64,000 nucleotides of DNA from Allolobophora icterica (GCA_963556255.1 OY744610.1:8799751-8863750), one strand, 5' to 3'. Positions 11,204-23,754 are shown, counted from the stretch's first letter. A program made the numbers and translations. The notes: a model not told the origin generated them from the letters alone.

Positions 11204-11266
11204 AACAGAACCGTGAATGCAGCGGCTGGACAAATCTTGTCCAGCCGCTGCATTCACGGTTCTGTT
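11204..11266. repeat. Perfect 30-bp inverted repeat, 3-nt loop
   Basis: Left arm 11204-11233 (AACAGAACCGTG...) and right arm 11237-11266 are exact reverse complements with the loop ATC. A 30-bp perfect stem is far beyond chance. It is unlike the 10.3-kb hairpin in sequence, so the two are not copies of one element. Confidence 0.92.
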
Positions 11267-11737
11267 CCGCACCAAGCGAAATCAGTTTTATATTGTCAGC
11301 AAATTGATTTCATTCGGATGTTATGCTTCGATGTAGTCTACTACATGCGCTCTTGTATATACACAACAGATTGAAAAAGTTGAAAAAGTTGAATGCCAAT
11401 GAAAGATTTAGTTCCTATTGAAACTACTGAGTTTTATGTAAATACCTAAAATGCTTAAGTAAATGCACTGAACGCCATTCGGATATAACACACCATCCTT
11501 TTTTTGAAATTGAAACAAATGTAAGAGCAGAATTTAATTAAAATATCTACAAAGCAAAAAGGAACAAAATAATTTTTAGATAATTGAATTATGTAAACGA
11601 ATTCTCTACGTTAAAAGAAAACAGGTTTATCAACAGCTGACTTGAAGTACATGTAGTAAAGGCTAGGATATTAAACGAGATGTCGAAACTATTTAATAGA
11701 AACTGCCCCTTAATTGTTAACATAATTTACACTGGTT

Positions 11738-12608
11738 TTATTCTTCTGTGAAACGGAAGATGGTTATAACACTGCTAACAAGATTATTAGTATTAAAACC
11801 CACTACCTCATTTCTCTCTCTATTGTAGTGCAATTTATGGGAAATATAGAACGGTCCCCAGCTGAGATAGGGACCAGTGAAATCCAATGGATTGAATTCG
11901 GAATCTAACAGCTCGATGCTGTCGTGCGCATCATTTATCAGAATAATTATTCTACCATAAATATCGGCACAATACACACCACACCATGCAAAAAGTGACG
12001 ACTTATACTGCCGTTCAATACTCCCGTTCGCATCGATCTCAGTCAATACAGTTTGTGATTGGTCGTTAGAAGCAATCAATACATGGTTTCCATTTGATTT
12101 ATGAATTATTCTGTCACCAAATCTCAACCCAAATATTGGGTTTAATTGGGTCAACGCTAGCGTATGCTGCAAGGAACCGTGCGCGTCATATGTGATCAAT
12201 GCCGTAGGATTCTGTCCTTGCTGCTCTGCAAGGATTATTAAGCTACCATTGTCGGAAACGGATATAGTAGGATGTGGACTCTTTAGATCACTGATCCATG
12301 GTGATATGTTGAACTGATGTTCTTCATCTTTCGTAATGCGTAAGATTGAAGAACAATACGATTCCATATCTAGGCAATGTACATAAACGCAGTTTGACAC
12401 GTTGCAGGCTACTATGTCCACTGGAAATGTTCCTGGTAGCGGGAAATCGTTAATCTCCGCCATATTGTTGCGATCGTGAACTTTAATACAGTATTGGAAT
12501 TGTTGATTATCTTGTCTGCAGGTTGCAAATATCCCATCTTTCAATGTAATGACTTTGAAGACGCGAGACTGGATCGAACACTGATGCAAAATTTCCACAC
12601 GAATCGTC
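11738..12608 (-). CDS. Beta-propeller (NHL-like) terminal exon
   Basis: The frame encodes about 290 residues of short beta-strand-like repeats, with hydrophobic strands, turns rich in D/N/G and aromatic strand ends. Examples are DGIFATCRQ, GSLIILAEQQGQN, GNHVLIASNDQ, YGRIIILINDAHDSI and YNRERNEVVGFNT. This pattern is typical of NHL/SMP-30-type propellers, as in the C-terminal half of TRIM-NHL proteins; no RING or B-box is seen nearby. The minus-strand context TTTTTAGCTCAG supplies a phase-0 acceptor at about 12609, so the ATG at 12661 is probably not the true start. The stop is TAA and overlaps an AATAAA-like motif. The family call is by pattern and the exact subfamily is unknown. Confidence 0.6.
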
Positions 12609-12861
12609 TGCTGAGCTAAAAATATTACTGTACTATATGAATTGCGCAAACGAAGTGTCATGTGTTAAACAAATTGTTCTAAAAAAGACACAGATTTATC
12701 AAAATACAAACATGCATGCGTTTATACGTGGAAAGAAGCAAAGAACAATAAACTAAAAGCTTAGTAATCCTGAAACTTGAGAACGGAACTAGTGGATGTC
12801 TTGTCGACACCGTTTTCTATACGGAAAATTAAATGCAAATTATGCTAAAACTACTAACTAG

Positions 12862-13217
12862 CAGGGCATATTTTTACTGTATAACAAGTGGGACAAATGT
12901 CCCAGTAGTCTTAGGATTTGTCCCAGTAGTTAGGCTGATTTGTCCCAGGTAATGTATGTTGAAACTGTAACTAGTGGGACAAAAATTTTGGAGGAGTTTT
13001 AAGAGTTGTCCCAGCAGTGAAATGATTTAATAGAAAAATGCATTGTTGTTACTGAAGAAAGTTATGAAAATTCCCAAAAAAGGTCATAAACTTTTTGAGG
13101 AGATGATTTCCTAAAAAAAGGTCATCAACTTTTTGGAGAGACGAATTCCAAAAAAGGTCATCATAAACCCACGGCCGACTTTTTCCAAGTAGTCTAAATC
13201 TCTTAAAATATGCACTG
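12862..13217. mobile_element. hAT-type MITE (356 bp), 8-bp TSD
   Basis: The ends CAGGGCATATTTT and (reverse complement) CAGTGCATATTTT form the TIRs. The flanking 8-bp duplications CTAACTAG (12854-12861 and 13218-13225) are identical, as expected for hAT transposition. The interior repeats TTGTCCCAGTAG-like units. Near the right end it carries three copies of a module resembling TTCCCAAAAAAGGTCATCA, shared with the MITEs at 27.5 and 32.2 kb. There is no coding capacity. Confidence 0.85.
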
Positions 13218-13296
13218 CTAACTAGTCTAACTGGATTGGTGAATATACCACGGCAAAATCAAGTTGAGCAACAGAGCATTAGATTTAGATTACGTT

Positions 13297-13470
13297 TTAG
13301 CCGGCACTGTATTTTTCTTTCACACCTTTATGAAGCTGTAGAAGCTTTTGTTGAAGAAAACAGCGTATCATTTGCTCAAACGGAAGACTAGCTTTAAGTT
13401 TCTTAAATTCGAACATTGCGTCTGAGTTACAGCAATCAATCAAACATCTCACTTTTAAATATCTTGACAA
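13297..13470 (-). pseudogene. Mab-21-like protein, C-terminal tail copy
   Basis: The minus-strand frame ends at a TAA (13297-13299) and reads LSRYLKVRCLIDC, FEFKKLKASLPFEQMIRCF and QQKLLQLHKGV. It is clearly homologous to the last ~55 residues of the Mab-21-type protein at 37-43 kb (ARYLKVRCLIDC, FKKLKACLPFEHIIRCF, LEQKLQQLQEGV). The tail here is slightly longer (KEKYSAG before the stop). The homology breaks off upstream near 13480. A long microsatellite then occupies 13.67-14.2 kb and the catalytic domain is not found. It could be the last exon of a paralogue or a fragment. Nearby N-terminal exons at 16.5-16.9 kb leave a real gene possible. Confidence 0.75.
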
Positions 13471-13669
13471 GTGAAATTTTTTAAATTGAAATCCTAATTC
13501 ATGTGAGAATCAAGGTTTAGATTCAATTCTACATTGGACGATCCTGAAAATGAAGTAATAAATTGAATCAAATATTGTATGATTCACATAAACAAGAGAC
13601 CTCCGCATAGCTACGAACACTGTTATATTATTGCATTGATGACAACTTACCGTACAAACCTGCATTGAA

Positions 13670-14260
<591 letters not shown>

Positions 14261-14749
14261 GTAATGATTAAAGAAGGTAATTCCAATGATAAAATCCCTT
14301 TTACGAAATGCAGGTTTCTAGCTATTGTGCATTTATATATGCATGTATGTGAGTATTTATGTATGTATGTATGAACGTATATAAGTATGTTTGTATATAT
14401 GCATGTATATGCATGTATGCAGACACTTAATGTAACGCCTTTACGCCTCAAAGGCGCTGCTTGCCTGCTAGTCTTAGCGGCGCAAAGGTTAACCAAGGAT
14501 AACGAGTTCTTCTGTAAACAACCATGCTCAATGTCGCCACAGGAGGATTGTTGCACATGGCAGATCCCAACCAAAAGATATGGTACTGAAGATCGTGAAA
14601 TTGGCCGCCAGTAACATATTCGTAACAGTACCCTATTTCTCTGTTAATTAAAAAATCTTATTTCCCATCACAATATATTTTTTAAAACCTAATAGGAGAT
14701 ATTTAGCATGCCGTGATGAGAATATAAACCCTCAATGCGGCCGACATTA

Positions 14750-15110
14750 ACAAAAAAGGTTGCACCCCTGCCCTAAAGTGTGATGGAGCAGAGCCAACAA
14801 GACAATTATGCGTAAGGGTCAGGATCTGTAACTGGATACGTTGCTGGATGGAGAACCAGTGCAAAGTACCCACATAAAGCATAATGGAAGCTATATGGCC
14901 AAACCTGGACGTCAATAAGACGGACGGCTGCATTAAGAACAGACTGAAGCTTCGAAATATTACCTAACGAAAGCCCAGAAAAGATAGCGTTACAAGAGTC
15001 CACCTTGGTGCAGATAAGGACATGAATTAAAGTATTAATAGCATGAAAGAAGCGTTTGGTTTACAGCGTCGTGTCATCCGTGATACGGCGCTGATGAAGG
15101 TAACACGTCA
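14750..15110 (-). pseudogene. L2-type LINE RT C-terminal fragment
   Basis: Two overlapping minus-strand frames give DSCNAIFSGL, KLQSVLNAAVRLI, then FGHIASIM and LHWFSIQQRIQLQILTL. These match the post-RT region of L2/CR1 LINEs (LDYC.S..SGL, LQ.VLNAAARLI, LHWLPV..RI). A frameshift separates them. The same region of the intact LINE reads SRLDYCLSLYSGL and LHWLPVRQRIEYRI. Confidence 0.7.
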
Positions 15111-15639
15111 TAGTAAGAATTACGACTGACCGATTTCAGATCTAGTTATTCATGTGCAGAAAGAAAGCTAATTTCTTTATTATAATGAACTAACCAGTTG
15201 CATCTAGAGCTCTGCGAAGTTCATTTCGAAAGAAGTTGCTCGTAAGTGTGCTGCTCCAATGCGAACAGACAGTTCTAAGTCTGCTTATCACAAGATCAGC
15301 TTTTTCTTTCCACACACTTTTAGCCAGCTTCATACCCTTCACTTCCATTACTACGGCTTTAATTAGGATAGACTCAAGTAGCTCGATCGGTAGATCATGC
15401 AGCTACAGGTTCAATGAAAAGATATCACGTCTGCTCACACATTTCTTTAGAACTCATCATATATACAAAATCAATTAAATCAATTAAAGATCTTTCAACC
15501 GAAATATGCAAAGAGGGGATTCTTTTGAATAGACACATATTAGAAGGTTAAGCTCAATAGAAACATGAGAACGAACTGTATGATAGTTAAGTGGCGTCTC
15601 CATAGTTTATAACAAAGGCCAGTAGGTAATGTCGCACCT

Positions 15640-16015
15640 ATCTTTCTGCCCGCATCAAATTCAAGGTCCTCATCATTGTCTCTAAGGCTCAACTTGGTTT
15701 CGTTCCGAAATATTTATGTGACTTCATTCGTCGCCCTCACTCTGCTGCTTCTCTTCGTCCTGTTCGTTCATCTGACCGTTTTGACCTCCTCGCTCCCCGT
15801 GTCAGGACTTTCCTGGCTCAAACTAGTTTTTTTGCCTCCATTGGCCCTGCTCTTTGGAATGAGCTTCCTCTGTTCGTTCGTTCTTCTATTCTCTCAGGTT
15901 TCTTCCTCTTTTACCTTTCTTAAAACTTGCTTTTTCTCTCGGGGTCTCTCGCACTGGCAGCGCTTCTGAATGGCCCGCCCGCTAGAAGCGCTTTTTAAAT
16001 ATCCGAATACAATAC
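15640..16015 (+). pseudogene. L2-type LINE 3' end
   Basis: The frame reads LSARIKFKVLIIVSKAQLG, FVPKYLCDFIRR, DRFDLLAPRVRT and IGPALWNELP. These are the LINE C-terminal signature (PxYLxDL, VGPxxWNxLP). The 3' UTR follows with GGCAGCGCTTCTGAAT and AAGCGCTTTTTAAAT, then an AATACA-type tail. It is 5'-truncated and frameshifted near the end. Confidence 0.75.
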
Positions 16016-16487
16016 AATATCTTTGCCGATTTGATCTTTCTTGGTATTATTAATCGACATAAAAGTAATTCCTTTTTGCCTTTGGACCTTTTAGTTATTT
16101 TCAAGATTTTCAAAATAATTTGCCTTTTAGACCAATTTTTAACCCGTAATCTGTCCTGGTGTTTACATAGGATGCAATATATATAGCGAGAAAGACGCTT
16201 TGTAAATGTCCGAATACAGTGCAATACAATCAAGAGATTTGGTTCAGCATGTTGAAAATGGCGATCGTGGAATTTATGACAGTAATGAATTGACGCTTAA
16301 GGGAAGAACGAGGAGTCGCTAAAGTGACAGGATCGATATATCTGTAGAATGCATCTTCTGTTTAGAACCAACGGCTATATTTACAAAAAAGCATAGAAAG
16401 TGTACACCTTTAAGCCGCATTTTCCAGCATGTTACAAAGCTTAGATCCAGACAAAGTATGACTTTTATTCAATGCTATGTAGCTTAC

Positions 16488-16549
16488 CATTGTGTCGCTA
16501 GATGAGGTGAGTTTTGCACGTTTAGCATTGTCTTCGTGTGGCAATACTG
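16488..16549 (-). CDS. Small coding exon 2
   Basis: On the minus strand a strong acceptor (TTTATTTCTTTTGCAG) and donor (ATG/GTAAGCT) bound 62 nt. With the single base carried from exon 1 it reads SVLPHEDNAKRAKLTSSSDTM and ends in phase 0. The Lys/Arg and acidic Ser-rich content looks like a disordered, possibly nuclear N-terminus. No domain is recognised. Confidence 0.6.
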
Positions 16550-16828
16550 CTGCAAAAGAAATAAATATATTTATCCCCAATACAATTCTTGGCCTCAAAA
16601 GTTGTATATCATTTAGATATGAAGCTATAATGTAGCCACGCTAACAGCTATTAGTCTCGTGTGTTTGCGCATACGTTTCTGAATACGCGTAACTAGAGAA
16701 ATGATATTTTGCTACATGATTCTGAGTAGCATCATAAAGTGTTCATTATGGGATACTGATTAGAGCTTTAAAAAAAACCAGAATGAACTATTAAACGTAA
16801 TGATAGAGACTTCCTTAGATTAACTTAC

Positions 16829-16892
16829 AGTCTGATTCTTCGGTGTTTGGTTCTTCATTACCAATTTCAGCTGATGATCGTTTCTTTGACAT
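16829..16892 (-). CDS. N-terminal coding exon 1
   Basis: An ATG at 16892-16890 opens a 64-nt coding segment (MSKKRSSAEIGNEEPNTEES) ending at a donor ACT/GTAAGTT. The phase-1 end joins exactly to the 62-nt exon at 16488-16549. The basic start suggests a nuclear or cytosolic protein. The next exon must begin in phase 0. The beta-propeller exon (acceptor near 12609) has this phase, so a link is possible but unproven. The Mab-21-tail fragment at 13.3 kb is the other candidate partner. Confidence 0.55.
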
Positions 16893-17099
16893 GACCAAAG
16901 GGAACCATTAGGATCTGCAGATGAACAAACGTCGCGGCTCTTGCCACAATCAACATCAATATTGAAAGCAACGGCAAAATGGATATATACGTAAGAGCTC
17001 GAAGGAGAATAGCAAACTCAGGTTTGTTTGCAAACGTATGCCGCCATGTAGATGAATTACAGGAAATAAAACAGTTAAAAATATATTTCAAATTAAAGA

Positions 17100-18400
17100 A
17101 TCGAAGCGAGTGAATCTGTTAAATATTATTATAATGACGTCTTGAAACCATTACTGTGACGTCACGCAAAGGACATGTCTTACACTTCGTATTTAACAAC
17201 ACTATAATTGATATAATAGTTCTATCAATTATATCACGCGTATAATATCATATAATAATAATTAATATGGCATAATATTGTTGCCAAATTTTATTATTAC
17301 TTACTTTTTATTGTTTAAATTCATTGCTCATCCTTAATTTTAATTATTTAGTATTATTGATATTTTTATTATTATTATCATTGTGGTTGTTCTTAATTTC
17401 AGCCCAGATGGAATATCCTAAGGGTAAGATGAAGATACACGAAAGTATGTTTGAGACTTTTTGCATTTAGGATGGCTAGTCTTCTCTCATCTCGACGGAG
17501 GCTTCTTGCTAAGCACTAATAATATTATTGTGTCGAAGCGTTGGATGGCTACAAAAGGCGTTTAAAAAGGAATGAAGATTCATATTATTTTGTCTCCGAA
17601 ATCTTTAGTTTAGTAATGACTAAGCTTTTGATGAAGCTGAAGTCTTCTGGTTCTTGGACAATGTTAGTTTTGAAGGCCACTGGAACAATGCAGTATGTAG
17701 ATCGATTTTCAGTATATTTTGCCATTGTTTACGCTGCTGCGATGGGAGCATCAACCTCAAGACTTCAGCTGTTCTGCATTGGTGGCAAGATTACTGACTA
17801 TACTGTTACAGCCTAGGTCAGATATTAAATCCCCGAAAAAATCCAGCACAGGTTTTGGTTATTGTTTATCGAGTCTTTCAAAAATGAAAATCCACCAATG
17901 CAGTAAATATACGAAGAGCACGAGGCATATGTAACGTCTGGAGAGTACTAGAAAAAGGTGTCTTTACCGTACCTAATATTATTCGTATTGTTCACTGTTT
18001 AGCGACATCTTGTGGTTGCCAGGGCCGTTAAAAGCAACGGACACAGCAGCCATTAGATGTCGTTGACCACTGGAATAGGCCTGCAGCTAAAGATTTCTTA
18101 AAAGATACGCTGTAATATCTTGCAGGCTCATATTAATTAAGTTTTTCACACTCTGCAGTCGGAAAGCGATTTGCGGAATCAAACTCAGGTTCCTTATAAT
18201 AGCGCCTTATTTGAAACCTTGATTCAGATGGCTGACATCTTTTACTTCTTCGATATGGGAGGCTGAAAGTCCGTGAAATTAAGTAGAATATGCGAGATAT
18301 CGCTGGTGTTTTAAAGCTTCCAGCGCTCAACATTTCTCGGCTGCAATCATTCAAGTTTCTCAGCAGCTTATATAAAATTAGAAGAGGGAGACAGCACAAC
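17100..18400. other. Non-coding, minor hairpin only
   Basis: AT-rich DNA with a small inverted repeat near 17203-17235 (TATAATTGATA ... TATCAATTATA). A copy of the GACATCTTGTGGC motif of the local repeat family lies at about 18003. Open frames (17541-17816, 18133-18399) lack domain or splice support. Confidence 0.4.
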
Positions 18401-18409
18401 CTACTATAG

Positions 18410-18765
18410 CAGGGATGGCGAACCTATGGCACGCGTGCCCAACATGGCACGCCAACAGATTTTGCTTGACACGCAACCTGAACTCTGAACTTTCGTTTCA
18501 TCATACTTTTTATATTATTTTATTTCTTACATCCTGCAATTTCTTGCCTGCTTTATTGTCGCATAAAATTATATTAAATGTAAATAAATCGCATTATTAA
18601 GTAGCCACGTCCAAAAAAATGCAATGACTTTTCAATATTAGCTTTCACTCTCTGGGTACTTCATTCCGTGTTCATTGGTTCAATAAATTTCTGGCACGCG
18701 AAATTTTCCACTTTTCTTAAGAGCTATTTTCTGGCACGCGAGCTAAAAAAGGTTCGCCATGCCTG
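18410..18765. mobile_element. hAT MITE (356 bp), perfect 8-bp TSD
   Basis: TIRs CAGGGATGGCGAACC and (reverse complement) CAGGCATGGCGAACC are flanked by identical TACTATAG duplications (18402-18409, 18766-18773). Repeated GGCACGCG motifs occur at both subtermini. Non-coding. The end sequence resembles widespread animal hAT non-autonomous elements. Confidence 0.92.
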
Positions 18766-19319
18766 TACTATAGCGATACTTAATGTATTCAAATCCACAG
18801 AAACCGATAACAACCCTGACTGGATCTACCTTCAGAAAGCCATGCAGTGAGATAAGGCGAAAAGTGGTTCATTGTACCTGGAAAATCGTTATAAATAGGC
18901 CTACCAGAATAATTTCGATCGAAAGCCATTCAGGTTGTATGTATGTCCTTATGTATGTACGTGTGTATGTATGTTCGTTTGTATATATCTACCCGGACAC
19001 TTACTATAGCGCATTTTAAGTACCTCGCAGAGGCTCTCTGCCAATGACTATCTGACAGGTCTAAACAAGTGAGTTTTAAGACATTTAGCAAATGTCTGCT
19101 GCGTTGAGTAGATAATTGGAGTGGCAGACTGTTCCAGGAGGACGGTCGACGGGATCGAACTGAAGTAAGAGGGCTTATTGTGGCTGGCCAGAATTCAAAG
19201 TTTTATAAATTATGAGTCCCTATTTGAAACTAATCCTTTGCTGAACAGGATGCAATGCAAAGATTTAAGCACAGGGGTTAGGCTATATGTCAGTCAGTCC
19301 CAATGTAATCGATAAAGGA

Positions 19320-19790
19320 ACAGCTAAAGATCGCTGGACGGATACGAAGTTTAGACTTTAGAGGCATCTTGTGGCAAAAAGTATCAAAGACCTTTCACAT
19401 CGGTAGAACATTTTTTGAACAGTTCTTACTGTTCTCATGACGTAACATAGTAACTTAACTTAGTATGTTAGTTCCTCAGTCTTTCTCAGCCTCTGTTCCT
19501 GAAACGCCTGAAGTCCGTTTTCTTGGTTTAGTGATAGCGCCTCTGATCGTTGAGTAGCGCTTTAATAAATGCTCGATTACAATTATTACAATTACGATTA
19601 CAATTCAATATAATTAAATCACTTTCAATGACTCGTTACAAACAACACCGTAGCGATTGTGATTTGAGGATGAAGCGAAAATGCGCTATATATATTCGTT
19701 CCAAAGTAACCGATTGAAAGGTGTCTAAACTGATCTTAATATAATTAGTTTAATAAAATGATAACGACACCTGGCGGCTGCCAATATCGT
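19320..19790 (-). repeat. Local repeat family, reverse copy
   Basis: It carries GAGGCATCTTGTGGC, TATCAAAGACC, ACAGTTCTTACTGTTC and ACCGATTGAAAGGTGTCTAA in this order. The same order is seen in reverse-orientation copies at 27.13-27.40 and 30.60-30.92 kb. It is interrupted by the LINE tail at 19.49-19.61 kb. Confidence 0.55.
19490..19610 (+). mobile_element. L2-type LINE 3' end fragment
   Basis: The stretch contains GATAGCGCCTCTGATC, GTAGCGCTTTAATAAAT and a TTACAATTA tail, matching the recurrent 3' end. Confidence 0.55.
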
Positions 19791-20454
19791 TGAGTTCAAA
19801 CTTAGCTTACTTAGGTATATAACGACATCAAAACTTGATTGAAATACAGTGAAGTATAAGAGTAAAAATAAATTACGAATCATATGTAGACGGTGATGAT
19901 CAGGTTAATTTGACGACTGGAGAAAATGGTTCTTTGCCTACCGCACTTTTTGAGATAGTCGATGACGTCACGTCTTCCTTGGCGATCCTCATATATATTT
20001 TTCTATTCCGAAAACTTTTTCTCTATAAAAAAGCATTGTATATATATGACACGGCTGTGTATCTTCTGTTGTCATAGAACCCTTAAATGGCTGATCTCCA
20101 GCGGAGCCGATAATCGAATCGCTACGAAAGGTCGTTCAACACGACTTTGTCATGGCGCCAACGTGACGTCATCGACTCTCTCGAAAGTTTGGATATATAT
20201 AGCATATTTAGAATAATAAATAATTTTTAATGAACACAAACCATGGAAGCCGAAGGATGTCGTAATCTATACATATAGTTTCCATATAGTGTCCGTCGGT
20301 CGGCTGGACGCTACGTCACAAACGGGTTCTGTTCTATTGTGAAACATAAACCTGCCGCCTTGACGACGGCGGCCTTGGCGACGGTGATAATCAACAATAC
20401 ATAATTATAAGCCTATAATATGACGTCATAATTATGACGGGCAAATACACTAGT

Positions 20455-21170
20455 ATGAAATAATGAAGCTTCGGTTAGACACCTCTAATTAAGGATGTCA
20501 TATTGCTATAATAATCGTTCAAATTTCGTTGAATTACTGCCCTAGCGTCACCGTTGAAGAGGTCGAATTTTACGAAATCACATGATTTCGTTAAATGCGA
20601 AATTTTAATTATAATCTCATTCAACTGAGTTGGGAAAAGGAGGACGGCGACGCTAGTCTTCTTTGTTATGAAAGCGCTCATGAATAAGCTGGTGCCCTGC
20701 GCTTGACTTACGAGAAGTTTGGCGAATACGATTACGACGATTACGATCAGACACAGTGTCTTAACAGGAACTAACCAATCGCTGACTCATTTTCACTTAT
20801 TTACAAACGGTATAGGCAAGTTTGGAGTCGAAGGCCTTCGCATAAGATGTCGTTTAACACTAGGAATTAGATCTATGCTCCTTCTGCTTACCTGTTGTGG
20901 CCTGACTTCTCTACGCTTTCTTGTGTATGACAATGTATGTGTATGACAACTGCTGAAAATATTGTTTAATTTGCAACAGATATCATCTTATCGCTATACG
21001 TGTATCATCTTTTCTTATTTTCATATTTATCTTATTTCATGTCGTAAAGTTCTGTTTTGACATCTTCTAACGGTGTGTTCGGACGTTATAAATTAATTTT
21101 CACTGTACAGTATATGTTTTAAATTGTCGTCAACGGCCTTTGATGTCGTATGAGGACGTTAAATCTTGGA
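20455..21170 (+). repeat. Local repeat family, forward copy 1
   Basis: Ordered shared landmarks are TTAGACACCT.TAATTAA, ATATTGCTATAATAATCGTT, GTTAAATGCGAAATTTTAAT, AAGTTTGGCGAATACGATTA, CATAAGATGTCGTTTAACAC, TATTGTTTAATTTGCAACAG and AATTGTCGTCAACGGCC. The same order is found at 25.86-26.70 and 28.34-29.43 kb. Non-coding. The terminal GTCGTTAAAC-type motif resembles SINE/LINE 3' ends, but the class is unknown. Confidence 0.75.
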
Positions 21171-21336
21171 AAAATAAATAATAATTGATTCGTTTACATT
21201 TGATGTTTGCAGTTATACAGTTTCAGCAGGTCGCGTCAGGGTCATGGGAGTTATTCAGCAGGTCGAAGAAATTAATGTTTGAGTTTGACGCACCAAGCAG
21301 AATAACCTCAACATAAACAGCATAACTTATATTTTA

Positions 21337-21399
<63 letters not shown>
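21337..21399. repeat. (TA)n microsatellite
   Basis: About 62 bp of pure TA dinucleotides. Confidence 0.95.
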
Positions 21400-21403
<4 letters not shown>

Positions 21404-21719
21404 CGAAGAAAGTTATTATTGAACGCTTATAGCCCAATTGACTTTAGTTACTGCTTACTTTACTAATCTTTAAAGATTTGGAAGTACTGATTAGCTACTC
21501 AGAACATCATAAACATGTAGCTTATGCTAATAAGACGTACGACATTACAGAAACAGTCAACCAGACCTGTCAAGAGTCAAATAGGCAGGTCATAAGGCAG
21601 GTCAAGAGAAAAATAGGCAGGTTGAAGACAGCGACATTGCAACAATTAAGGTACAGGAGGACCTAAAAGGATCATAGATCCCGCCAACTGGAGACTCCTG
21701 ACACATTGTGTAGCTAAAT

Positions 21720-22597
21720 ATTTAAACCGGACAGATATATTTGAATAACGAAGTTTTCACACGGAGAACACTTAACTAAGTACATAGCTTAACTAATATC
21801 AGGCAAAAGACACATACATTGTATCAGGTTTTAAATGACAGTCTTGAAAAGGAAAACAAAACAACCTGACAAGGCATCTTAACTATACATGACAAGGACA
21901 AGGCGAACATGGCACAGAGGAATTATGAGAGTGACTCGGAATCCATCATGTGAAGCAACTGGTTCAGCAGCACTCTACCCAAGAGTAATCTGGGTATCTG
22001 ATTCTGGTTGACACGAGCTGCTCGATCTTCCTGTAGAAGAATCCTTTCGAGTTGTCGACGGTGTATTCCTTCTGCCACTTTCCCATTACGTACTGTCTAT
22101 TTTCCCAGTCATCTCCCTTCTCTCGATTGACGTTGTGAAGTTGACTTCCGATAGTTGGAGTCCTTCTTTAGCCGCAGCGTCAGCTTCTTCATTTTCACGG
22201 ATACCCACGCGACTCGGAATCCAGACCACCATGACGTTGCCTGGGCAAAGTCTGTTGATGCTTTCGAGCACCTCCATCATCATTGTTGGTCTTGAGTCAG
22301 ACCGCTGTGTTTTCACCGACTCCGCAGCGCTGAGGGAATAAGTAAAGACGGCAAATCTGTTCCTCGGAAACGTTCTGTTCTTGCAGATCCAGTCGATCGC
22401 GTCCCGTATCCCCGTTAACTCGGTTGCATACACACTGGACGAGTCCTCCAGCCTCATGATTCTTCTGTAGCCGATCTCAGGAATCACGACTGCTACCGCA
22501 GCCGTGTCTTCGTGCTTGGACCCGTCCGTGTATATGCAGGTGTGGTTTCGAAACCACACCTGAATATACGCGGACGGATCCAAGTACGAAGACACGA
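21720..22597 (-). pseudogene. RNase H-bearing LINE, 3' remnant
   Basis: The minus-strand frame from about 22560 reads CIYTDGSKHED (first Asp of RNase H), VYATELTGIRDAIDWI (Glu), then FTYSLSAAESV, where the usual Asp of FTDS is Tyr. It continues with VVWIPSRVGIRENEEADAAA. The ribonuclease H fold is plain, but one catalytic acid is lost. Downstream frames shift repeatedly (WQKEYTVDN..., then CHVRLVLV), as in a decayed I/R1-type element tail. The 5' side stops at a 47-bp inverted repeat (22503-22596). Confidence 0.75.
22503..22596. repeat. 47-bp palindrome at a LINE 5' junction
   Basis: Arms 22503-22549 and 22550-22596 meet at TTTCGAAA with no loop and differ at four positions (mostly transitions). 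The left arm is the RNase H coding start and the right arm is its inverted copy. Confidence 0.88.
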
Positions 22598-22729
22598 TTC
22601 CGATCCAAACGGCGCTACATCATTTGTAGATGAGAACAGAAGGAACTTTGTTAAGCGTCATTGGGCGGATTAACACAAAAGACCCATTTGGGCATATTTA
22701 CATGAACGACGAACTCTAACACTTGAAAT

Positions 22730-22900
22730 ACAACGCTCTAATTAGACACCTTTAATTAAAAGAATAGGCTCACTATAATAATCGTGAATTGCGTTCAATC
22801 AATGCAAAGGTCGAATCAATGGGTCTGACAATTAGAAGATGTCGTTAAAAAGTGAAATGTTAGTATACAATCTCATTTATTTTAGAGCGAAAGCAGAACT
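22730..22900 (+). repeat. Local repeat family, partial copy
   Basis: The landmarks ATTAGACACCTTTAATTAA, CACTATAATAATCG and AGATGTCGTTAAAAAGTG are present. The copy ends before the middle of the full unit. Confidence 0.5.
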
Positions 22901-23279
22901 TCTCCCTGCCTTAAACTCGGGTGGCGTCACTTCCTTTATTGAATTCCCCGTACTATGGTAGTGCCAGTCCACAGCCTTGACAAAGGAGGAGGGCGATGCT
23001 AGTCACAATCATGCATAATCCCTCATAATCTCCGGACAGGGGCTCATAATTTCACTTTACCTGATAAAAGATGTTGGTCGTGGATGCGATCGATAATGTC
23101 CGCTGATGTGCCAACAACAAAAACTAAAGCAATTTATGTTTTAAAAACAGGTTTAACAGGTACTTGTCATGTAACTCTTAACATTTACGCTGACAGTTCA
23201 CAGTGTAAACCATATTAGAAGTAGCTGATGATGCTACACAGCTACAGGAATTGTCGTAATTACAATTACCATGGCATAT

Positions 23280-23725
23280 TCGTTATGCACATACATACAT
23301 ACACATGGGCGTACGTATGTTTGTAAGAAATATACATACATACATACGCACATACATACATACATACATACATACATACGCACATACATACATACATACA
23401 TACATACATACGCACATACATACATACATACATACATACATACATACATACATACATACATACATACATACATACATACATACATACATACATAAGTATG
23501 TACATACATACGTACATACATAACTAAATACATACATACACATATGCATACATACATACATACATACATACATACATACATACATACATACATACATACA
23601 TACATACATACATACATACATACATACATACATAAGTACGTAAAATACATACGTGCATACATAACTAAATACATACATACATACATAGCTTCATACATAC
23701 ATACATAAATGCATAAATACAGGGT
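23280..23725. repeat. (TACA)n/(CATA)n microsatellite
   Basis: About 430 bp of imperfect TACA repeats with periodic CGCACATA variants and TAAGTA breaks. It generates YVCM- and YIHT-rich frames on both strands that are not genes. Confidence 0.95.
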
Positions 23726-23754
23726 ATATAAGTATTGTAGCCAAAAGAAATAAA

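Noticed and set aside
23234..23698. Frames of YVCM and YIHT repeats on both strands
   Set aside because: Translation of the TACA microsatellite.
23280..23725. CRISPR-like repeat-spacer pattern
   Set aside because: Simple tetranucleotide repeat with no unique spacers, in an animal genome.
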